From contig NZ_SIJL01000003.1 in assembly GCF_004307015.1 (NCBI RefSeq), positions 24,890 to 88,889 of the forward strand: 64,000 nt of DNA, written 5' to 3'. A program made the translations under genes and the position numbers. The notes beneath the pieces are model-generated. The model was not told the DNA's origin and did not search any database. It was given only the letters and a program-made list of their open reading frames with translations. Source of the stretch: Thermus thermamylovorans. GTDB taxonomy: Bacteria > Deinococcota > Deinococci > Deinococcales > Thermaceae. Below, piece after piece: positions 9,113 to 18,154 of the stretch. Position 1 is the stretch's first letter; every line of letters starts with the position of its first letter.

Positions 9113-9438
9113 AGCTCCAAGGCCCCTTCCAGCCACCACAGGGCCCCCTTGGCCATGGCCTTGGCGAACTCCTCCGGGGTTAGGCCCTTGGCCTCCACCC
9201 GCCCGGGGTTGAGGCCCTGGAGGAGGAGGAAGCGTTCTATGGGGTCTTTCGGCAGATGGGGGGAGACCACCAGGAGGTCGATGTCGCTTTCCAGGTTGAA
9301 GCTACCCCGGGCCACCGAGCCATAAAGGTAAACCCGGGCCTCTCCCAGGGTTTCCCGCACCCTTGTGGCGTAGGCGCGGGCCTCTTCCAGGAGGGCCTCC
9401 CAGGCGGCCATTCGCAGCCTAAGGGCTTCCGAGGCCAC
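9109..9438 (-). CDS. MNT-type nucleotidyltransferase (antitoxin-like)
   Basis: This 109-residue protein has the minimal nucleotidyltransferase signature GSx10DxD (G40, S41, D52, D54 in GSVARGSFNLESDIDLLVV). In MntA/HepT (type VII) toxin-antitoxin pairs such proteins neutralise the HEPN RNase by adding AMP to it. The GTG start at 9438 has an AGAGGAGG ribosome-binding site 6 bases upstream and overlaps the HEPN gene by 20 bases. The stop overlaps rsuA by 4 bases. Function as an antitoxin is inferred from the pairing. Confidence 0.88.
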   Translation of the reverse strand: MASEALRLRMAAWEALLEEARAYATRVRETLGEARVYLYGSVARGSFNLESDIDLLVVSPHLPKDPIERFLLLQGLNPGRVEAKGLTPEEFAKAMAKGALWWLEGALEL

Positions 9439-9838
9439 GCCAAACCTCCTCTGCCCATTTCAGAACGCCCTCGGCGGCCCTTAGGGCCTCCTCAGCCCGG
9501 GCCCGCGTGTAGTACTCGTAGGGGCTTCCCTCGGGGTAGGCATCGGGATAGCGGGCGGGAATGTAATGGGCGTCCAGGGTGCGCGCCTTTTCTTCCAAGG
9601 CTTCGGGGACCTCATGGCCCGCTTCCTTCAGCGCCTGGAGCAGGCGGATCAGGGCGTGTCCAAAGGCGGGCCGTCCCAGTCCCCGTAGCAGCCCCTTAAG
9701 GGCGTATTCCCCTGCCTGGTGGGCCTTAAAGCTGGCCCAGTCGTGGTCCCCTTCCTCCAGGTCCTGCTTTCCGGAGGCCAGGGTATGCCGGGCTTGCGCG
9801 TGCCATCTTGCCCATTCCTCCCGGTCCAGGGGTGCCAT
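9419..9838 (-). CDS. HEPN-domain protein (toxin-like partner of MNT)
   Basis: This 139-residue helical protein matches the PF05168 style of HEPN domain: AHQAGEYALKGLLRGLG followed by FGHALIRLLQAL and then HYIPARYPDAY. The only Rx4H spacing is in RPAFGH, in the middle of the domain, rather than the C-terminal Rx4-6H motif of established HepT RNases, so nuclease activity is uncertain. It lies directly upstream of the MNT gene, overlapping by 20 bases. The ATG at 9838 is immediately next to AAGGAGG, an unusually short spacing. Confidence 0.85.
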   Translation of the reverse strand: MAPLDREEWARWHAQARHTLASGKQDLEEGDHDWASFKAHQAGEYALKGLLRGLGRPAFGHALIRLLQALKEAGHEVPEALEEKARTLDAHYIPARYPDAYPEGSPYEYYTRARAEEALRAAEGVLKWAEEVWRGLGSP

Positions 9839-9857
9839 CCTCCTTATTCTAGAGGGC

Positions 9858-10985
9858 GTGAGGCTTTACCAACGGGACAGCTACGCCACCCGCTTCCAGG
9901 CCCAGGTGGTGCGGGCCTGGAGCGACGAGAAGGGGCACTATGCCGTGCTTTCCGAAACCCTCTTCTACCCGGAGTCCGGCGGCCAGCCCGCGGACACCGG
10001 GGTCCTGAAGGGGGCCTTCGGCGAGGTGCGGGTCCTCCACGCCTACGAGGAGGGGAAGGCCTTTGGGGACGTGGTCCACGTGCTCTCCGCCCCCATGCCC
10101 GAGGGGGTGGAGGTGGAGGGGGAGATCGATTGGCCAAGGCGCTTCCGCCACATGCAGCGCCACACCGCCCAGCACCTCCTCTCCCAGGCCCTCCTCAGGG
10201 CCGGGGGGTACCACACGGTGGCCGTGAGCCTGGACGGGCCCATCTGCACCGTGGACCTCGAGGAGGAGGCGGAGGAGGCCAGGCTGCAAGAGGCCGAAGC
10301 CCTGGCCAACTTCGCCGTCTACGCCGACTACCCGGTGGAGGCCTTCTTCGTTTCCCAAGAGGAGCTCGCCCAATACCCCCTGCGCCGCCCTCCCAAGGTG
10401 CAGGGGAAGGTGCGCCTGGTGCGGATCGGGGACTTCGACCTGGCGGCCTGCGGGGGCACCCACCTCAAGACCAGCGCCCAGGCGGGGCCCATCAAGGTGC
10501 TCCGGTGGGAGCGGTACAAGGGGGGAAGCCGGGTCCACTTCCTGGCGGGGTGGGAGGCCCTGGAGGACTACCACGCCAAGCACGCCCTCCTCATGCGCCT
10601 GGCCCTCGGCTTCTCCACCCATCCCCTGGACCTGGAAAAGCCCATCCAGAAGCTCCGGGAGGAGCTTTACGCCCTCAAGGGGGAAAACCTGGCGCTAAGG
10701 GAAAGCCTGGTCCAGGCGCTTCTGCCCCGGGCCCTGGAGGAGGGGGTGCTCCTGGTGCCTGGACCCATCCTGGGAGAACTCGCCAAGCGGCTTCTGGAGT
10801 GGAGCGGAAGGGACTTTCTCCTCGTCTCCCCCGAGGGGCGCTTTGCCCTTCTTGGCCCCCGGCGCCAGGAGATCCTGGAGAGGCTCAAGGCCCTGGGGGC
10901 CAAGGGCGGGGGGAAGGAGGTGGTCCAGGGTAGCCTGCCCAAGGACAAGGTGGCCGCGGCCTTGGACCCGGGCCTCGTAAGCTAG
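9858..10985 (+). CDS. Alanyl-tRNA editing protein, AlaX-like with DHHA1 domain
   Basis: This 375-residue protein resembles the editing half of alanyl-tRNA synthetase without the aminoacylation domain. The zinc-binding motifs of the editing site are H102-TAQ-H106 and C198-GGT-H202. A helical segment (about 255-290) is followed by a DHHA1-like region ending with [12 protein letters not shown]. Such free-standing proteins hydrolyse mischarged Ser- or Gly-tRNA(Ala) in the cytoplasm. The GTG at 9858 is chosen because it starts the editing fold; the frame is open further upstream but that stretch is antisense to the HEPN gene, only 19 bases away. Confidence 0.88.
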   Translation: MRLYQRDSYATRFQAQVVRAWSDEKGHYAVLSETLFYPESGGQPADTGVLKGAFGEVRVLHAYEEGKAFGDVVHVLSAPMPEGVEVEGEIDWPRRFRHMQRHTAQHLLSQALLRAGGYHTVAVSLDGPICTVDLEEEAEEARLQEAEALANFAVYADYPVEAFFVSQEELAQYPLRRPPKVQGKVRLVRIGDFDLAACGGTHLKTSAQAGPIKVLRWERYKGGSRVHFLAGWEALEDYHAKHALLMRLALGFSTHPLDLEKPIQKLREELYALKGENLALRESLVQALLPRALEEGVLLVPGPILGELAKRLLEWSGRDFLLVSPEGRFALLGPRRQEILERLKALGAKGGGKEVVQGSLPKDKVAAALDPGLVS

Positions 10986-10989
10986 GGCC

Positions 10990-11760
10990 ATGGGGCTCTT
11001 TGAGGGAAAGGGGGTCTTGGTGACGGGGGCCGCCCGGGGCATCGGCCGGGCCATCGCCCGGGCCTTCGCCCGGGAGGGGGCCCTGGTGGCCCTTTGCGAC
11101 CTCCGCCCCGAGGGGCGGGAGGCGGCGGCGGAGGTGGGGGGGTTCTTCGTCCAGGCGGACCTGGGGGAGGAGCGGGACCGGGTGCGCTTCGTGGAGGAGG
11201 CGGCCTGGGCCCTGGGCCGGGTGGACGTGTTGGTGAACAACGCCGCCACGGGTGCCCCGGGGTCGGCCCTCACGGTGAAGCTTTCGGAGTGGCGCAGGGT
11301 TTTGGAGGTCAACCTCACCGCCCCCATGCACCTCGCCGCCCTCGCCGCCCGGGAGATGGCCAAGGCGGGGGGCGGGGCCATCGTGAACGTGGCCAGCGTC
11401 CAGGGGCTTTTCGCCGAGCAGGAAAACGCCGCCTACAACGCCTCCAAGGGGGGGTTGGTGAACCTTACCCGCTCCCTGGCCCTGGACCTGGCCCCCCTGG
11501 GCATCCGGGTGAACGCCGTGGCCCCGGGGGCCATCGCCACCGAGGCCGTCTTGGAGGCCATCGCCCTCTCCGAGGACCCGGAGAGGACGCGGCGGGACTG
11601 GGAGGACCTCCACGCCCTAAGGCGCCTCGGGCGCCCGGAGGAGGTGGCGGAGGCGGTGCTCTTCCTGGCCTCGGAAAGGGCGGGCTTCATCACCGGGGCC
11701 ATCCTCCCCGTGGACGGGGGGATGACCGCCAGCTTCATGATGGCGGGGCGCCCCGTCTAA
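10990..11760 (+). CDS. SDR-family oxidoreductase
   Basis: This 256-residue protein is a classical short-chain dehydrogenase/reductase. It has the cofactor loop [12 protein letters not shown], the structural motif NNAA, the catalytic Ser in VNVASVQG, the YxxxK pair in YNASKGG, and the C-terminal signature GAILPVDGG. The acidic residue after the second strand (CDLRPEG) suggests NAD(H) preference. The substrate is unknown. It begins 4 bases after the alanyl-tRNA editing gene and is probably cotranscribed with it. Confidence 0.93.
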   Translation: MGLFEGKGVLVTGAARGIGRAIARAFAREGALVALCDLRPEGREAAAEVGGFFVQADLGEERDRVRFVEEAAWALGRVDVLVNNAATGAPGSALTVKLSEWRRVLEVNLTAPMHLAALAAREMAKAGGGAIVNVASVQGLFAEQENAAYNASKGGLVNLTRSLALDLAPLGIRVNAVAPGAIATEAVLEAIALSEDPERTRRDWEDLHALRRLGRPEEVAEAVLFLASERAGFITGAILPVDGGMTASFMMAGRPV

Positions 11761-11799
11761 CGCCGTCCCGGCAAAAACGCAGGCCCGGCGGGCAAGGAC

Positions 11800-12342
11800 C
11801 TACTTGGCGTGGTCCTTGTAGGGCTCGCCCCGGAGGTCGGAGATGAGCTGCACCGCCACGTAGGCCCCGTCCCCCGCGCTCACGATGGCGTGGCCCGGCA
11901 CCTTGCCCCGGGCCACCCCGGCGGCGTAAACCCGGGGGTAGCTGGTCCGCCCCCCCTCGTCGGTCTCCACGTGCACCCCCTTGCGGGCCAGGCCCAGGAG
12001 GGAGGGCAGGGTGGGGTCCTTGTGGGTGGAGAGGAGGAGCCTCTCCGCCTCCACCGGGCCCTCCTCCGTCTCCACCTCGAAGACCCCCCCCAGGTCCCGT
12101 ACCCCCCGGACCACGCCCCGGCGCACCTCGGCCCCGTAGCGGCGGGCGTGCTCCCGCATCCTCTTCAGAAGCTCCTCCCCCGAGGGCTCGTCCAGAAGCC
12201 CCGGGTAGTTGGGCACCCGGCTCACCTGCAGCACCTGGGAGCGCCCCCCGTCCAGGACCAGCACCTTGAGGCCGGCCCGGGCCAGGAAGAGGGCGGCCGA
12301 AAGCCCTGCAGGCCCGCCGCCCACCACCAGGACATCCCACAT
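11800..12342 (-). CDS. Small FAD-binding, thioredoxin-reductase-related protein
   Basis: This 180-residue protein carries both halves of an FAD-binding fold: VVGGGPAGLSAALFLARAG at the N-terminus and YAAGVARGKVPGHAIVSAGDG near the C-terminus. It is about half the length of thioredoxin reductase and lacks the NADPH-binding domain and the redox-active CxxC. Thermus is known to have such a short thioredoxin-reductase-related protein. The ATG at 12342 begins exactly at the flavin-binding strand; longer in-frame readings upstream are antisense to the PASTA gene. Electron donor and partner are unknown. Confidence 0.88.
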   Translation of the reverse strand: MWDVLVVGGGPAGLSAALFLARAGLKVLVLDGGRSQVLQVSRVPNYPGLLDEPSGEELLKRMREHARRYGAEVRRGVVRGVRDLGGVFEVETEEGPVEAERLLLSTHKDPTLPSLLGLARKGVHVETDEGGRTSYPRVYAAGVARGKVPGHAIVSAGDGAYVAVQLISDLRGEPYKDHAK

Positions 12343-12351
12343 ACCACCTAA

Positions 12352-12357
12352 AGTATA
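12352..12357 (-). promoter_or_regulatory. Possible -10 box of the small flavoprotein gene
   Basis: TATACT on the minus strand, 9 bases before the ATG at 12342. No clear -35 is seen. It is divergent from the TATAAT box at 12406. Confidence 0.45.
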
Positions 12358-12405
12358 CGGGGCCAGGAGGGGGCGCCGGGCAAGGGCAAGGGGAGGAAGC
12401 GAGGG

Positions 12406-12411
12406 TATAAT
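12406..12411 (+). promoter_or_regulatory. -10 box, leaderless-type promoter of the PASTA gene
   Basis: Perfect TATAAT ending 9 bases before the ATG at 12421, which would put the transcription start at or next to the start codon. No good -35 is visible. Confidence 0.6.
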
Positions 12412-12420
12412 CGGCCTTGC

Positions 12421-13764
12421 ATGCTCTTGGACGACCGCTACCCGGTGCTGGAAACCCTGGAGGCCAGGGAGGGGGTCACCCTCTACCGGGTGGAGGGGGG
12501 GTGGGTCTTCCTCTTCCAGGTGCGCACGCCGGAGGAGAAGGAGCGCTTCCACCGCTACCGGACGGCCCTGAAACGCCTCATGGACCTGGGCCTGGTGGAG
12601 GCCCAGGTCTCGGCCAAGCCCGGGCGCTACTACGCCTTCTTCCCGGAAAGGCCTCCCGTCCGCAAACCCCCGCCCAAGGAGGCCCTGGAGGCCCTGGCCC
12701 CCTTCGGCTTTGGCCAGGAACACCTGGCCATGGCCGAGGGGGGCGTGGCCTATCTGGCCCCCTGGTCCCTGGGAAGGGAGGCCCCCCCGGGGCGGGCCTT
12801 CCGGCCACCGGCCCGCTTCCTCCTGGGGGTGGCCCCGGGCCTCCTGCTTGTGGCCTTGGGCCTCTGGCTCCTCTTCCAGGGGCTCTACCGCTACTTCAAC
12901 CCACCCGAGTACGCGGTGCCGGAGCTGGTGGGCAAGACCGCCCGGGAGGCCTTCCTCCTCCTCAAGGACACCGGGCTCCAGCTGGAGGTGGTGGAGGGCA
13001 ACGACCCCGCCAAGCCCCGGGAGGTGGTCCTGGAGCAAAGCCCTCCCCCGGGAACCCGGCTGAGGGAAGGGCGGACGGTGCGCCTCGTCCTCAACCAGGC
13101 CCGCCTGAACCCCCTTCCCGACCTGGCCGGCCTGCGCCAGGAGGAGGCCGAAGGCCGCCTGGCGGAACTCGGGTACCGCCTGGCAGGGACGGCCCGGGTG
13201 GAAAGCCCCGAACCCCTGGGGACGGTCCTGGCCACGGACCCCCCTCCGGGCACCCCCTTGGCCCCAGGGGCCGGGGTCAGGCTCCTCCTCTCCCAGGGTG
13301 CCCCCGCCGGGCCCACGGTGCCCCTGCCCCAGCTTACGGGCCTGAGCCGGGAAGAGGCCCTCTTCCTGGTGAACGCCGCCGGGCTCCAGGCCCAGGTGGA
13401 GGAGGTGCCCGCGGGGGCCCCCCCGGGCACGGTGCTGGCCCAGGAGCCTCCCCCGGGAACCCCTATGCCCCCAGGAGGGGGGGTGCGCCTGCGGGTGGCC
13501 GTCCAGGGGGAGGTGCTCCTCCCCCCTGCCCCTCCCAGGCTTCCCGAGCCGACGGAGCGGGCCCTGCCCTTCGCCCTCCACCTGCCTCCAGAGGCGGAGG
13601 GACGGCAGGTGCGGCTCTCCCTCCTGGACGCCCGGGGGGAGCACGTGCTCTACGAGGGGGAGGGCCAGGCCGGCCTCCGGCTGGAGGGCACCTACCGGGT
13701 CCAGGGGGAGGCCCGGTTCCGGCTGTACCTGGACGGGGAGCCCTTCCAGGAGTGGACCCCTTGA
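12421..13764 (+). CDS. Membrane-anchored PASTA-repeat protein with degenerate kinase-like N-terminus
   Basis: This 447-residue protein has a cytoplasmic N-terminal region (1-125) whose pattern ([19 protein letters not shown], then GGWVFLFQV) recalls the N-lobe of a PknB-type Ser/Thr kinase, but no glycine loop, VAIK lysine, HRD or DFG is present. A membrane segment follows (about 131-155). Outside lie three PASTA repeats (about 160-362), each ending in a P-P-P/G-T turn such as EQSPPPGT, and an unassigned C-terminal domain. PASTA repeats bind muropeptides or lipid II fragments in kinases and PBPs. A cell-wall sensing or scaffold role is inferred. It overlaps nothing but runs into yraN with 4 bases between. 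Confidence 0.9.
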   Translation: MLLDDRYPVLETLEAREGVTLYRVEGGWVFLFQVRTPEEKERFHRYRTALKRLMDLGLVEAQVSAKPGRYYAFFPERPPVRKPPPKEALEALAPFGFGQEHLAMAEGGVAYLAPWSLGREAPPGRAFRPPARFLLGVAPGLLLVALGLWLLFQGLYRYFNPPEYAVPELVGKTAREAFLLLKDTGLQLEVVEGNDPAKPREVVLEQSPPPGTRLREGRTVRLVLNQARLNPLPDLAGLRQEEAEGRLAELGYRLAGTARVESPEPLGTVLATDPPPGTPLAPGAGVRLLLSQGAPAGPTVPLPQLTGLSREEALFLVNAAGLQAQVEEVPAGAPPGTVLAQEPPPGTPMPPGGGVRLRVAVQGEVLLPPAPPRLPEPTERALPFALHLPPEAEGRQVRLSLLDARGEHVLYEGEGQAGLRLEGTYRVQGEARFRLYLDGEPFQEWTP

Positions 13765-13768
13765 GGCC

Positions 13769-14098
13769 ATGCGGGGAGCCTGGGCCGAGGAGGCCGCCCT
13801 GCGCCACCTGCTGGGCCAGGGCTACCGCCTCCTGGGCCGAAACCGCCGCACCCCCTTCGGGGAAGTGGACCTCCTCCTGGAAAAGGAGGGGGTCTACGTG
13901 GTGGTGGAGGTGAAGCAGCGGGCCTCCCGGGCCTTCGGCACCCCCCTCGAGGCCCTCACCTCCAGGAAGGTGGCCCGCCTCCTCCAAAGCGCCCGCTTCC
14001 TCCTCGGGCGGGACGACCTCCCGGTGCGCCTGGAGGCCGTCCTGGTCCACGGAACCCCGGGGAGCTACCGGCTTGAGCACCTGGTCCTGGAAGTGTAA
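13769..14098 (+). CDS. YraN/UPF0102 family endonuclease-fold protein
   Basis: This 109-residue protein shows the UPF0102 pattern: [21 protein letters not shown] contains the restriction-endonuclease-like D...ExK arrangement, and RNRRTPFGE precedes it. Biological role in the family is unsettled; a Holliday-junction or repair role has been suggested for homologues. It starts 4 bases after the PASTA gene and is probably cotranscribed. Confidence 0.9.
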   Translation: MRGAWAEEAALRHLLGQGYRLLGRNRRTPFGEVDLLLEKEGVYVVVEVKQRASRAFGTPLEALTSRKVARLLQSARFLLGRDDLPVRLEAVLVHGTPGSYRLEHLVLEV

Positions 14099-14141
14099 CC
14101 CGGGGGAGGGACCCGGGGGGGAGGCCGGGGTAGGCTGGGGG

Positions 14142-15929
14142 GTGTTTAGGAACCTCCGCGCCTACCTGGAAGCCCTGGAGAGGCGGGGCGAGCTCAGGCG
14201 GGTGAGGGTGCCCGTCAGCAGCGAGCTGGAGATCACCGAGATCGCCGACCGCATGGTGAAGGGGGGCGGCCCCGCCCTCCTCTTCGAGCAGGTGGTGGGG
14301 AAAGACTTTCCCGTGGCCATCGGCCTCTTCGGCACCCGGGAGCGCACCGCCTTCGCCCTGGGGGTGAAGGACCTGGACGAGCTCGCCAGGAAGGTGGAGG
14401 TCCTCCTGGAGCTGAAGCCCGGCACGGGGGGGCTTTCCGCCCTCCTGGGCCTCCTCCCCAAGCTCCCCCTCCTCAAGGGCTTCTTCCCCCGCCGCGTGGC
14501 CAAGGCGCCCGTGCAGGAGGTGGTCCTCCGCGGCGAAGAGGTGGACCTAAGCCGCCTCCCCGTCCTCAAGTGCTGGCCCCAGGACGCCGGGCCCTTCCTC
14601 ACCCTGCCCCTGGTCATCACCAAGGACCCGGAGACCGGGGAGCTCAACCTGGGCATGTACCGCATGCAGGTCCTGGACCGGAGGAGCACCGCCATGCACT
14701 GGCAGCTCCACAAGGTGGGCCGCCGCCACCTGGAGAAGGCCAAAAGACTGGGGAAAAGGCTAGAGGTGGCCGTGGCCCTGGGGGGGGACCCCGTCCTCAC
14801 CTACGCCGCTACCGCCCCCCTCCCCCCCTTGCCGGGGGTGAGCGAGTTCCACCTGGCGGGGTTCCTGCGGGGGGCGCCCATCGAGCTCGCCCGGGGGGTG
14901 ACGGTGGACCTCCCCGTGCCCGCGGAGGCGGAGTTCGTCCTCGAGGGCTACGTGGACCCGGAGGAACCCCCGGTGGTGGAGGGGCCCTTCGGGGACCACA
15001 CGGGCTTCTACACCCTCCCCGACCTCTACCCCCGCTTCCACGTGACCGCCATCACCCACCGCCGGAGGGCGGTCTACCCCGCCACCATCGTGGGCATGCC
15101 CCCCATGGAGGACGCCTACCTCATCGAGGCCAGCGAGCGGCTCTTCCTGCCCCCCCTGAGGCTCATCCTCCCCGAGGTGGCCGACTACCACATGCCCCCC
15201 GAGGGCATTGCCCACAACTGGGTGAACGTGGCCATGAGGAAGGAGTACCCGGGGCAGGCCTACAAGGCGGCCTACGGGATGCTGGGCCTGGGGCAGATGA
15301 TGTTCGCCAAGGTGATCGTGGCGGTGGACGCGGATGTCCCCGTGAAGCCCGGCTTCGCCACGCTTCTAAAGGCCCTGGAGCACACCCTGCCCGGGCGGGA
15401 CACCCTTCTCCTCCGGGGGCCTATAGACGTCCTGGACCACAGCGCCCGGGCCTTCGCCTTCGGGGGGAAGCTCCTCCTCGACGGCACCCGCAAGCTCCCC
15501 GAGGAGGGGGGAGAGGTGCCCTTTACCCCCCGGGCCCACGCCGAGCTCCCCGGGGATCCGGAGGCCCTGGCCCAAAGGCAGTGGCCCGGGGTCTGGGGGG
15601 TGGCCCTGCGCAAGGAGCGGCCCGGCCAGGCCTTCTGCCTGGCGGAAAGGCTCCTAAGGACTCCCCAGAGCGAGGGCATCCGCCTCCTGCTCCTCGCCGA
15701 CCACGACACCGCCCTCACCCCCGAGGAGCTCCTTTGGGCGGTGCTCAACAACATCGACCCCGAGCGGGACGCCCGGGTGATGGAGGGGGTGGCAGGGCCC
15801 GTCTTGGTCCTGGACGGCACCCGGAAGCTCCCCGAGGAGGGCTTCCAGAGGGGCTGGCCCCAGCGCATCCTTATGGACGAAGAGGTGAAGGCCCGGGTGG
15901 CGGCGCGGTGGGAGGCGTACGGCCTCTGA
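14142..15929 (+). CDS. UbiD-family decarboxylase (menaquinone biosynthesis type)
   Basis: This 595-residue enzyme belongs to the UbiD family of prenylated-FMN-dependent decarboxylases. Family features include EITEIADRM near the N-terminus, TKDPETGELNLGMYRMQV, VEGPFGDHTGFYT with the conserved acidic and His residues, and IVGMPPMEDA. Thermus makes menaquinone by the futalosine route, which needs a UbiD-like decarboxylase (MqnL), so that is the most likely job. The GTG at 14142 gives the usual N-terminus (MFRNLRAYLE); the frame is open upstream but that part overlaps yraN. Confidence 0.9.
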   Translation: MFRNLRAYLEALERRGELRRVRVPVSSELEITEIADRMVKGGGPALLFEQVVGKDFPVAIGLFGTRERTAFALGVKDLDELARKVEVLLELKPGTGGLSALLGLLPKLPLLKGFFPRRVAKAPVQEVVLRGEEVDLSRLPVLKCWPQDAGPFLTLPLVITKDPETGELNLGMYRMQVLDRRSTAMHWQLHKVGRRHLEKAKRLGKRLEVAVALGGDPVLTYAATAPLPPLPGVSEFHLAGFLRGAPIELARGVTVDLPVPAEAEFVLEGYVDPEEPPVVEGPFGDHTGFYTLPDLYPRFHVTAITHRRRAVYPATIVGMPPMEDAYLIEASERLFLPPLRLILPEVADYHMPPEGIAHNWVNVAMRKEYPGQAYKAAYGMLGLGQMMFAKVIVAVDADVPVKPGFATLLKALEHTLPGRDTLLLRGPIDVLDHSARAFAFGGKLLLDGTRKLPEEGGEVPFTPRAHAELPGDPEALAQRQWPGVWGVALRKERPGQAFCLAERLLRTPQSEGIRLLLLADHDTALTPEELLWAVLNNIDPERDARVMEGVAGPVLVLDGTRKLPEEGFQRGWPQRILMDEEVKARVAARWEAYGL

Positions 15930-15970
15930 ACCCGGCAGGGGGTCCCAAGCGCCCCGGCGCGGCCCAGGCC

Positions 15971-16063
15971 ATACCACCCCACGCGGGCACGGTCCGCCTG
16001 GGGGCCTTGGCGAAGGGGCGGGGGAGCCTCCTGCCCGGAAAGGGTTCAGGGGAAAAGGGCATC
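15971..16063 (-). repeat. Dispersed ~90-bp element, copy C
   Basis: Read on the minus strand it begins GATGCCCTTTTCC and ends GCGTGGGGTGGTAT, matching copies at 27084, 38041 and 57351. It lies in the 207-base gap between the convergent UbiD-like and HD-GYP genes, which otherwise shows no coding sequence. Its terminal bases can pair (ATGCC with GGTAT, allowing one G-U). Confidence 0.6.
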
Positions 16064-16136
16064 GCACCGGGGGCCACAAACCCCAGCCCACGCCCCCGCC
16101 CCTTTTCCCGGTGGGGCTACCTCCGCACCCGGACAC

Positions 16137-17090
16137 TTAGTGGCCAGGCCTCAGGAGGCGATGGCGCAGGAGACCGCTCCTGAAGGCCCGCACCGCCTCC
16201 CGGGAAAGCCTGCCCCCGCGCACCTCAGCCTCTAGGGCCGCCAAGGCTCCCTCCGGCCCCAGGGGGGCGAGGTAGGCGCGTCCGCTGGTAAGGGCGTCGT
16301 AGATGTCGGCAACGCTCACCGCCTGGACCAGGAGGGGCACCTCGGTGAGGCCATCGGGGTAGCCGGAGCCGTCCAGCCGCTCGTGGTGCCAGCGCACGTA
16401 GGGCCTGAGCCGGGGGTAGGCCCGCAAGGGGCGGAGGATCTCCTCCCCCTTCACCGGGTGCTGGCGGATGAGGCGCCACGCCTCCTCGGTGAGGGGGTGG
16501 GCCCCCCGGAGGATGGGGTCGGGGAGGCCGATCTTGCCCACGTCGTGGAGAAGGGCCCCCACCCGCAGGTCCTCGAGCTCCGCCGCCTTGGCCCCCAGCT
16601 CCTCCGCCGCCCACAGGGCGTACTGGGCCACCCGCTCCCCGTGGCCTGCGGTGTAGGCGTCCCTGGCCTCCACCGCCCGCACCAGGGCCAAGAGAGCCCG
16701 CTCCAGGTCCTCCAAGCGCTCCTGCAAACCCCTCCGCTCCAGGTGACCCTTCACCCGCAGGCGGAGCTCCGCGAGGTCCAGGGGACGGTTCAGAAAGTCG
16801 TCGGCCCCAGCCTCGATACCCTTGAGGCGCACCTCCCGCTCCCTGTCGGCGGTGAGCAGGATGACGGGCAGAAGGGGGTCCAGGGCCTTGAGGTGGCGGG
16901 TGAGCTCCAATCCCCCCATGACGGGCATGTGCACATCGGTGACCACTACCTGGGGAAGCCCATCCCCAAGGAGGTCTAGGGCCTCTTGGCCGTTCCTGGC
17001 CTCCCGCACCTCCAGCCCCAGGGGACCTAGGGCGCGCACAAGGAGGAGGCGCTGCAGGGGATCGTCGTCCACCACCAGAACCCTTGGCAT
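16137..17090 (-). CDS. Response regulator with HD-GYP output domain
   Basis: This 317-residue protein joins a receiver domain (VLVVDDDPLQ, phosphoacceptor Asp in VVVTDVHMPVMGG, Lys replaced region LNRPLDL) to an HD-GYP phosphodiesterase domain (AGHGERVAQYA, ALLHDVGKIGLPD, HHERLDGSGYPDGL). HD-GYP domains hydrolyse cyclic-di-GMP, here under control of an unseen sensor kinase. The ATG at 17090 starts at the receiver; the frame is open upstream but antisense to trmB. A diguanylate cyclase gene lies in the same window at 38163. It is divergent from trmB. Confidence 0.95.
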   Translation of the reverse strand: MPRVLVVDDDPLQRLLLVRALGPLGLEVREARNGQEALDLLGDGLPQVVVTDVHMPVMGGLELTRHLKALDPLLPVILLTADREREVRLKGIEAGADDFLNRPLDLAELRLRVKGHLERRGLQERLEDLERALLALVRAVEARDAYTAGHGERVAQYALWAAEELGAKAAELEDLRVGALLHDVGKIGLPDPILRGAHPLTEEAWRLIRQHPVKGEEILRPLRAYPRLRPYVRWHHERLDGSGYPDGLTEVPLLVQAVSVADIYDALTSGRAYLAPLGPEGALAALEAEVRGGRLSREAVRAFRSGLLRHRLLRPGH

Positions 17091-17172
17091 CGCGGAAGCC
17101 CCCGGGGATTTCACAGACCCTTCCCCACGCCCCATCCTAAACCCCCCTTGTGAAAAGGGTTTGAAAAGGGCG

Positions 17173-17178
17173 TATAAT
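17173..17178 (+). promoter_or_regulatory. -10 box, leaderless-type promoter of trmB
   Basis: Perfect TATAAT ending 8 bases before the GTG at 17187. TTGTGA at 17148-17153 could be the -35, with a long 19-base spacer. Confidence 0.65.
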
Positions 17179-17186
17179 GCTTCCCC

Positions 17187-18122
17187 GTGCTGGTGCGTCC
17201 CGCCCTGCTCCCCCACTGGCCGCCGAGGCCCGAGGACCTCTTCGGCCGAAAGGGGTCCCTGGTGGTGGAGGTAGGCTTTGGGGACGGGCGCTTCACGGCG
17301 GAGCTGGCCCGGGCCCATCCGGAGCGGCTCATCCTGGGGGCCGAGGTCTCGGCGGCGAGCGTCCTCCGGGCCCTCAGGCGGATGCGCCGGGAGGGCTTGG
17401 GGAACGTGCGTCTTTACCACGGGACGGGCCCCTTCGCCCTGCGCAACCTGGTGCCCCCCAGAGGCCTCCTCCAGGTCATCGTCAACTTCCCCGACCCCTG
17501 GCCCAAGGAGCGGCACCAAAAGAGGCGCCTCCTCCGGGAGAGCTTTTTCCGCAGGCTTTCCACCCGGCTCGTGGAGGGAGGGGAGCTCCTCCTCACCACG
17601 GACCACGAGGCCTACTTCCGCTTCGCCCTGGAGGCAGGGCAGAGGACCGGGCTCTACCGGGTGGAGGTGCGCCCTCCCCCGGAAGCCCACCTGCGCACCA
17701 AGTACGCCCAGAAGTGGCGGGAAGCGGGCCGGGCCTTCTTCCACGCCGCCTTCATCAAGGTGGCGGAGGACCCCGAACCCTGGCCCCCCACGAGGAGGTA
17801 CGCCGTGGCCCATGCGCTTTTGCAAGGGGAGCTCCCCCCGACCCTGGCCCTGGGAAAGGGCCCTGTCCCGGTGCGGGGTGGCGTGGCGGTCTTTCTGGAT
17901 GTGGCCCAAGGCGAGGGCGGTTTCTACGTCCTCACCCGGGTGGAGGAGGAGGACCTGACCCAGGACCTCCTCCTGGAGGTGCGCCGGAGCGCCCAGGGGG
18001 TATACGCGGGGGTGGGCCGCTTTGGGAGCCCCTTGGTCACCGAGGGGGTAAGGGAAGCGGTGCGAGCCCTGGTGAGGAGGCTGGAGGCAACCGGGCTGAG
18101 GGTGCTCCAGGACCACACCTGA
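17187..18122 (+). CDS. trmB: tRNA (guanine-N7-)-methyltransferase
   Basis: This 311-residue enzyme methylates G46 of tRNA using SAM. The SAM-binding loop is [12 protein letters not shown] and the TrmB signature is [17 protein letters not shown]. About 100 residues follow the catalytic domain, a C-terminal extension I know from Thermus/Deinococcus homologues, making it longer than the roughly 210-240 residues usual elsewhere. The GTG at 17187 directly follows a TATAAT box, so the mRNA is probably leaderless. Confidence 0.95.
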   Translation: MLVRPALLPHWPPRPEDLFGRKGSLVVEVGFGDGRFTAELARAHPERLILGAEVSAASVLRALRRMRREGLGNVRLYHGTGPFALRNLVPPRGLLQVIVNFPDPWPKERHQKRRLLRESFFRRLSTRLVEGGELLLTTDHEAYFRFALEAGQRTGLYRVEVRPPPEAHLRTKYAQKWREAGRAFFHAAFIKVAEDPEPWPPTRRYAVAHALLQGELPPTLALGKGPVPVRGGVAVFLDVAQGEGGFYVLTRVEEEDLTQDLLLEVRRSAQGVYAGVGRFGSPLVTEGVREAVRALVRRLEATGLRVLQDHT

Positions 18123-18154
18123 AGGGAAGGGGAGCCTTGGGTTAAGATGGCCCC

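Noticed and set aside
12343..13770. Upstream extension of the small flavoprotein frame
   Set aside because: The frame stays open for over 1.4 kb but is antisense to the PASTA gene; the FAD-binding fold starts exactly at the ATG at 12342 with a -10 box just upstream.
14570..16183. Plus-strand open frame of over 500 codons overlapping the UbiD-like gene in another frame
   Set aside because: Pro/Gly/Arg-rich translation without motifs; the UbiD frame is unmistakable.
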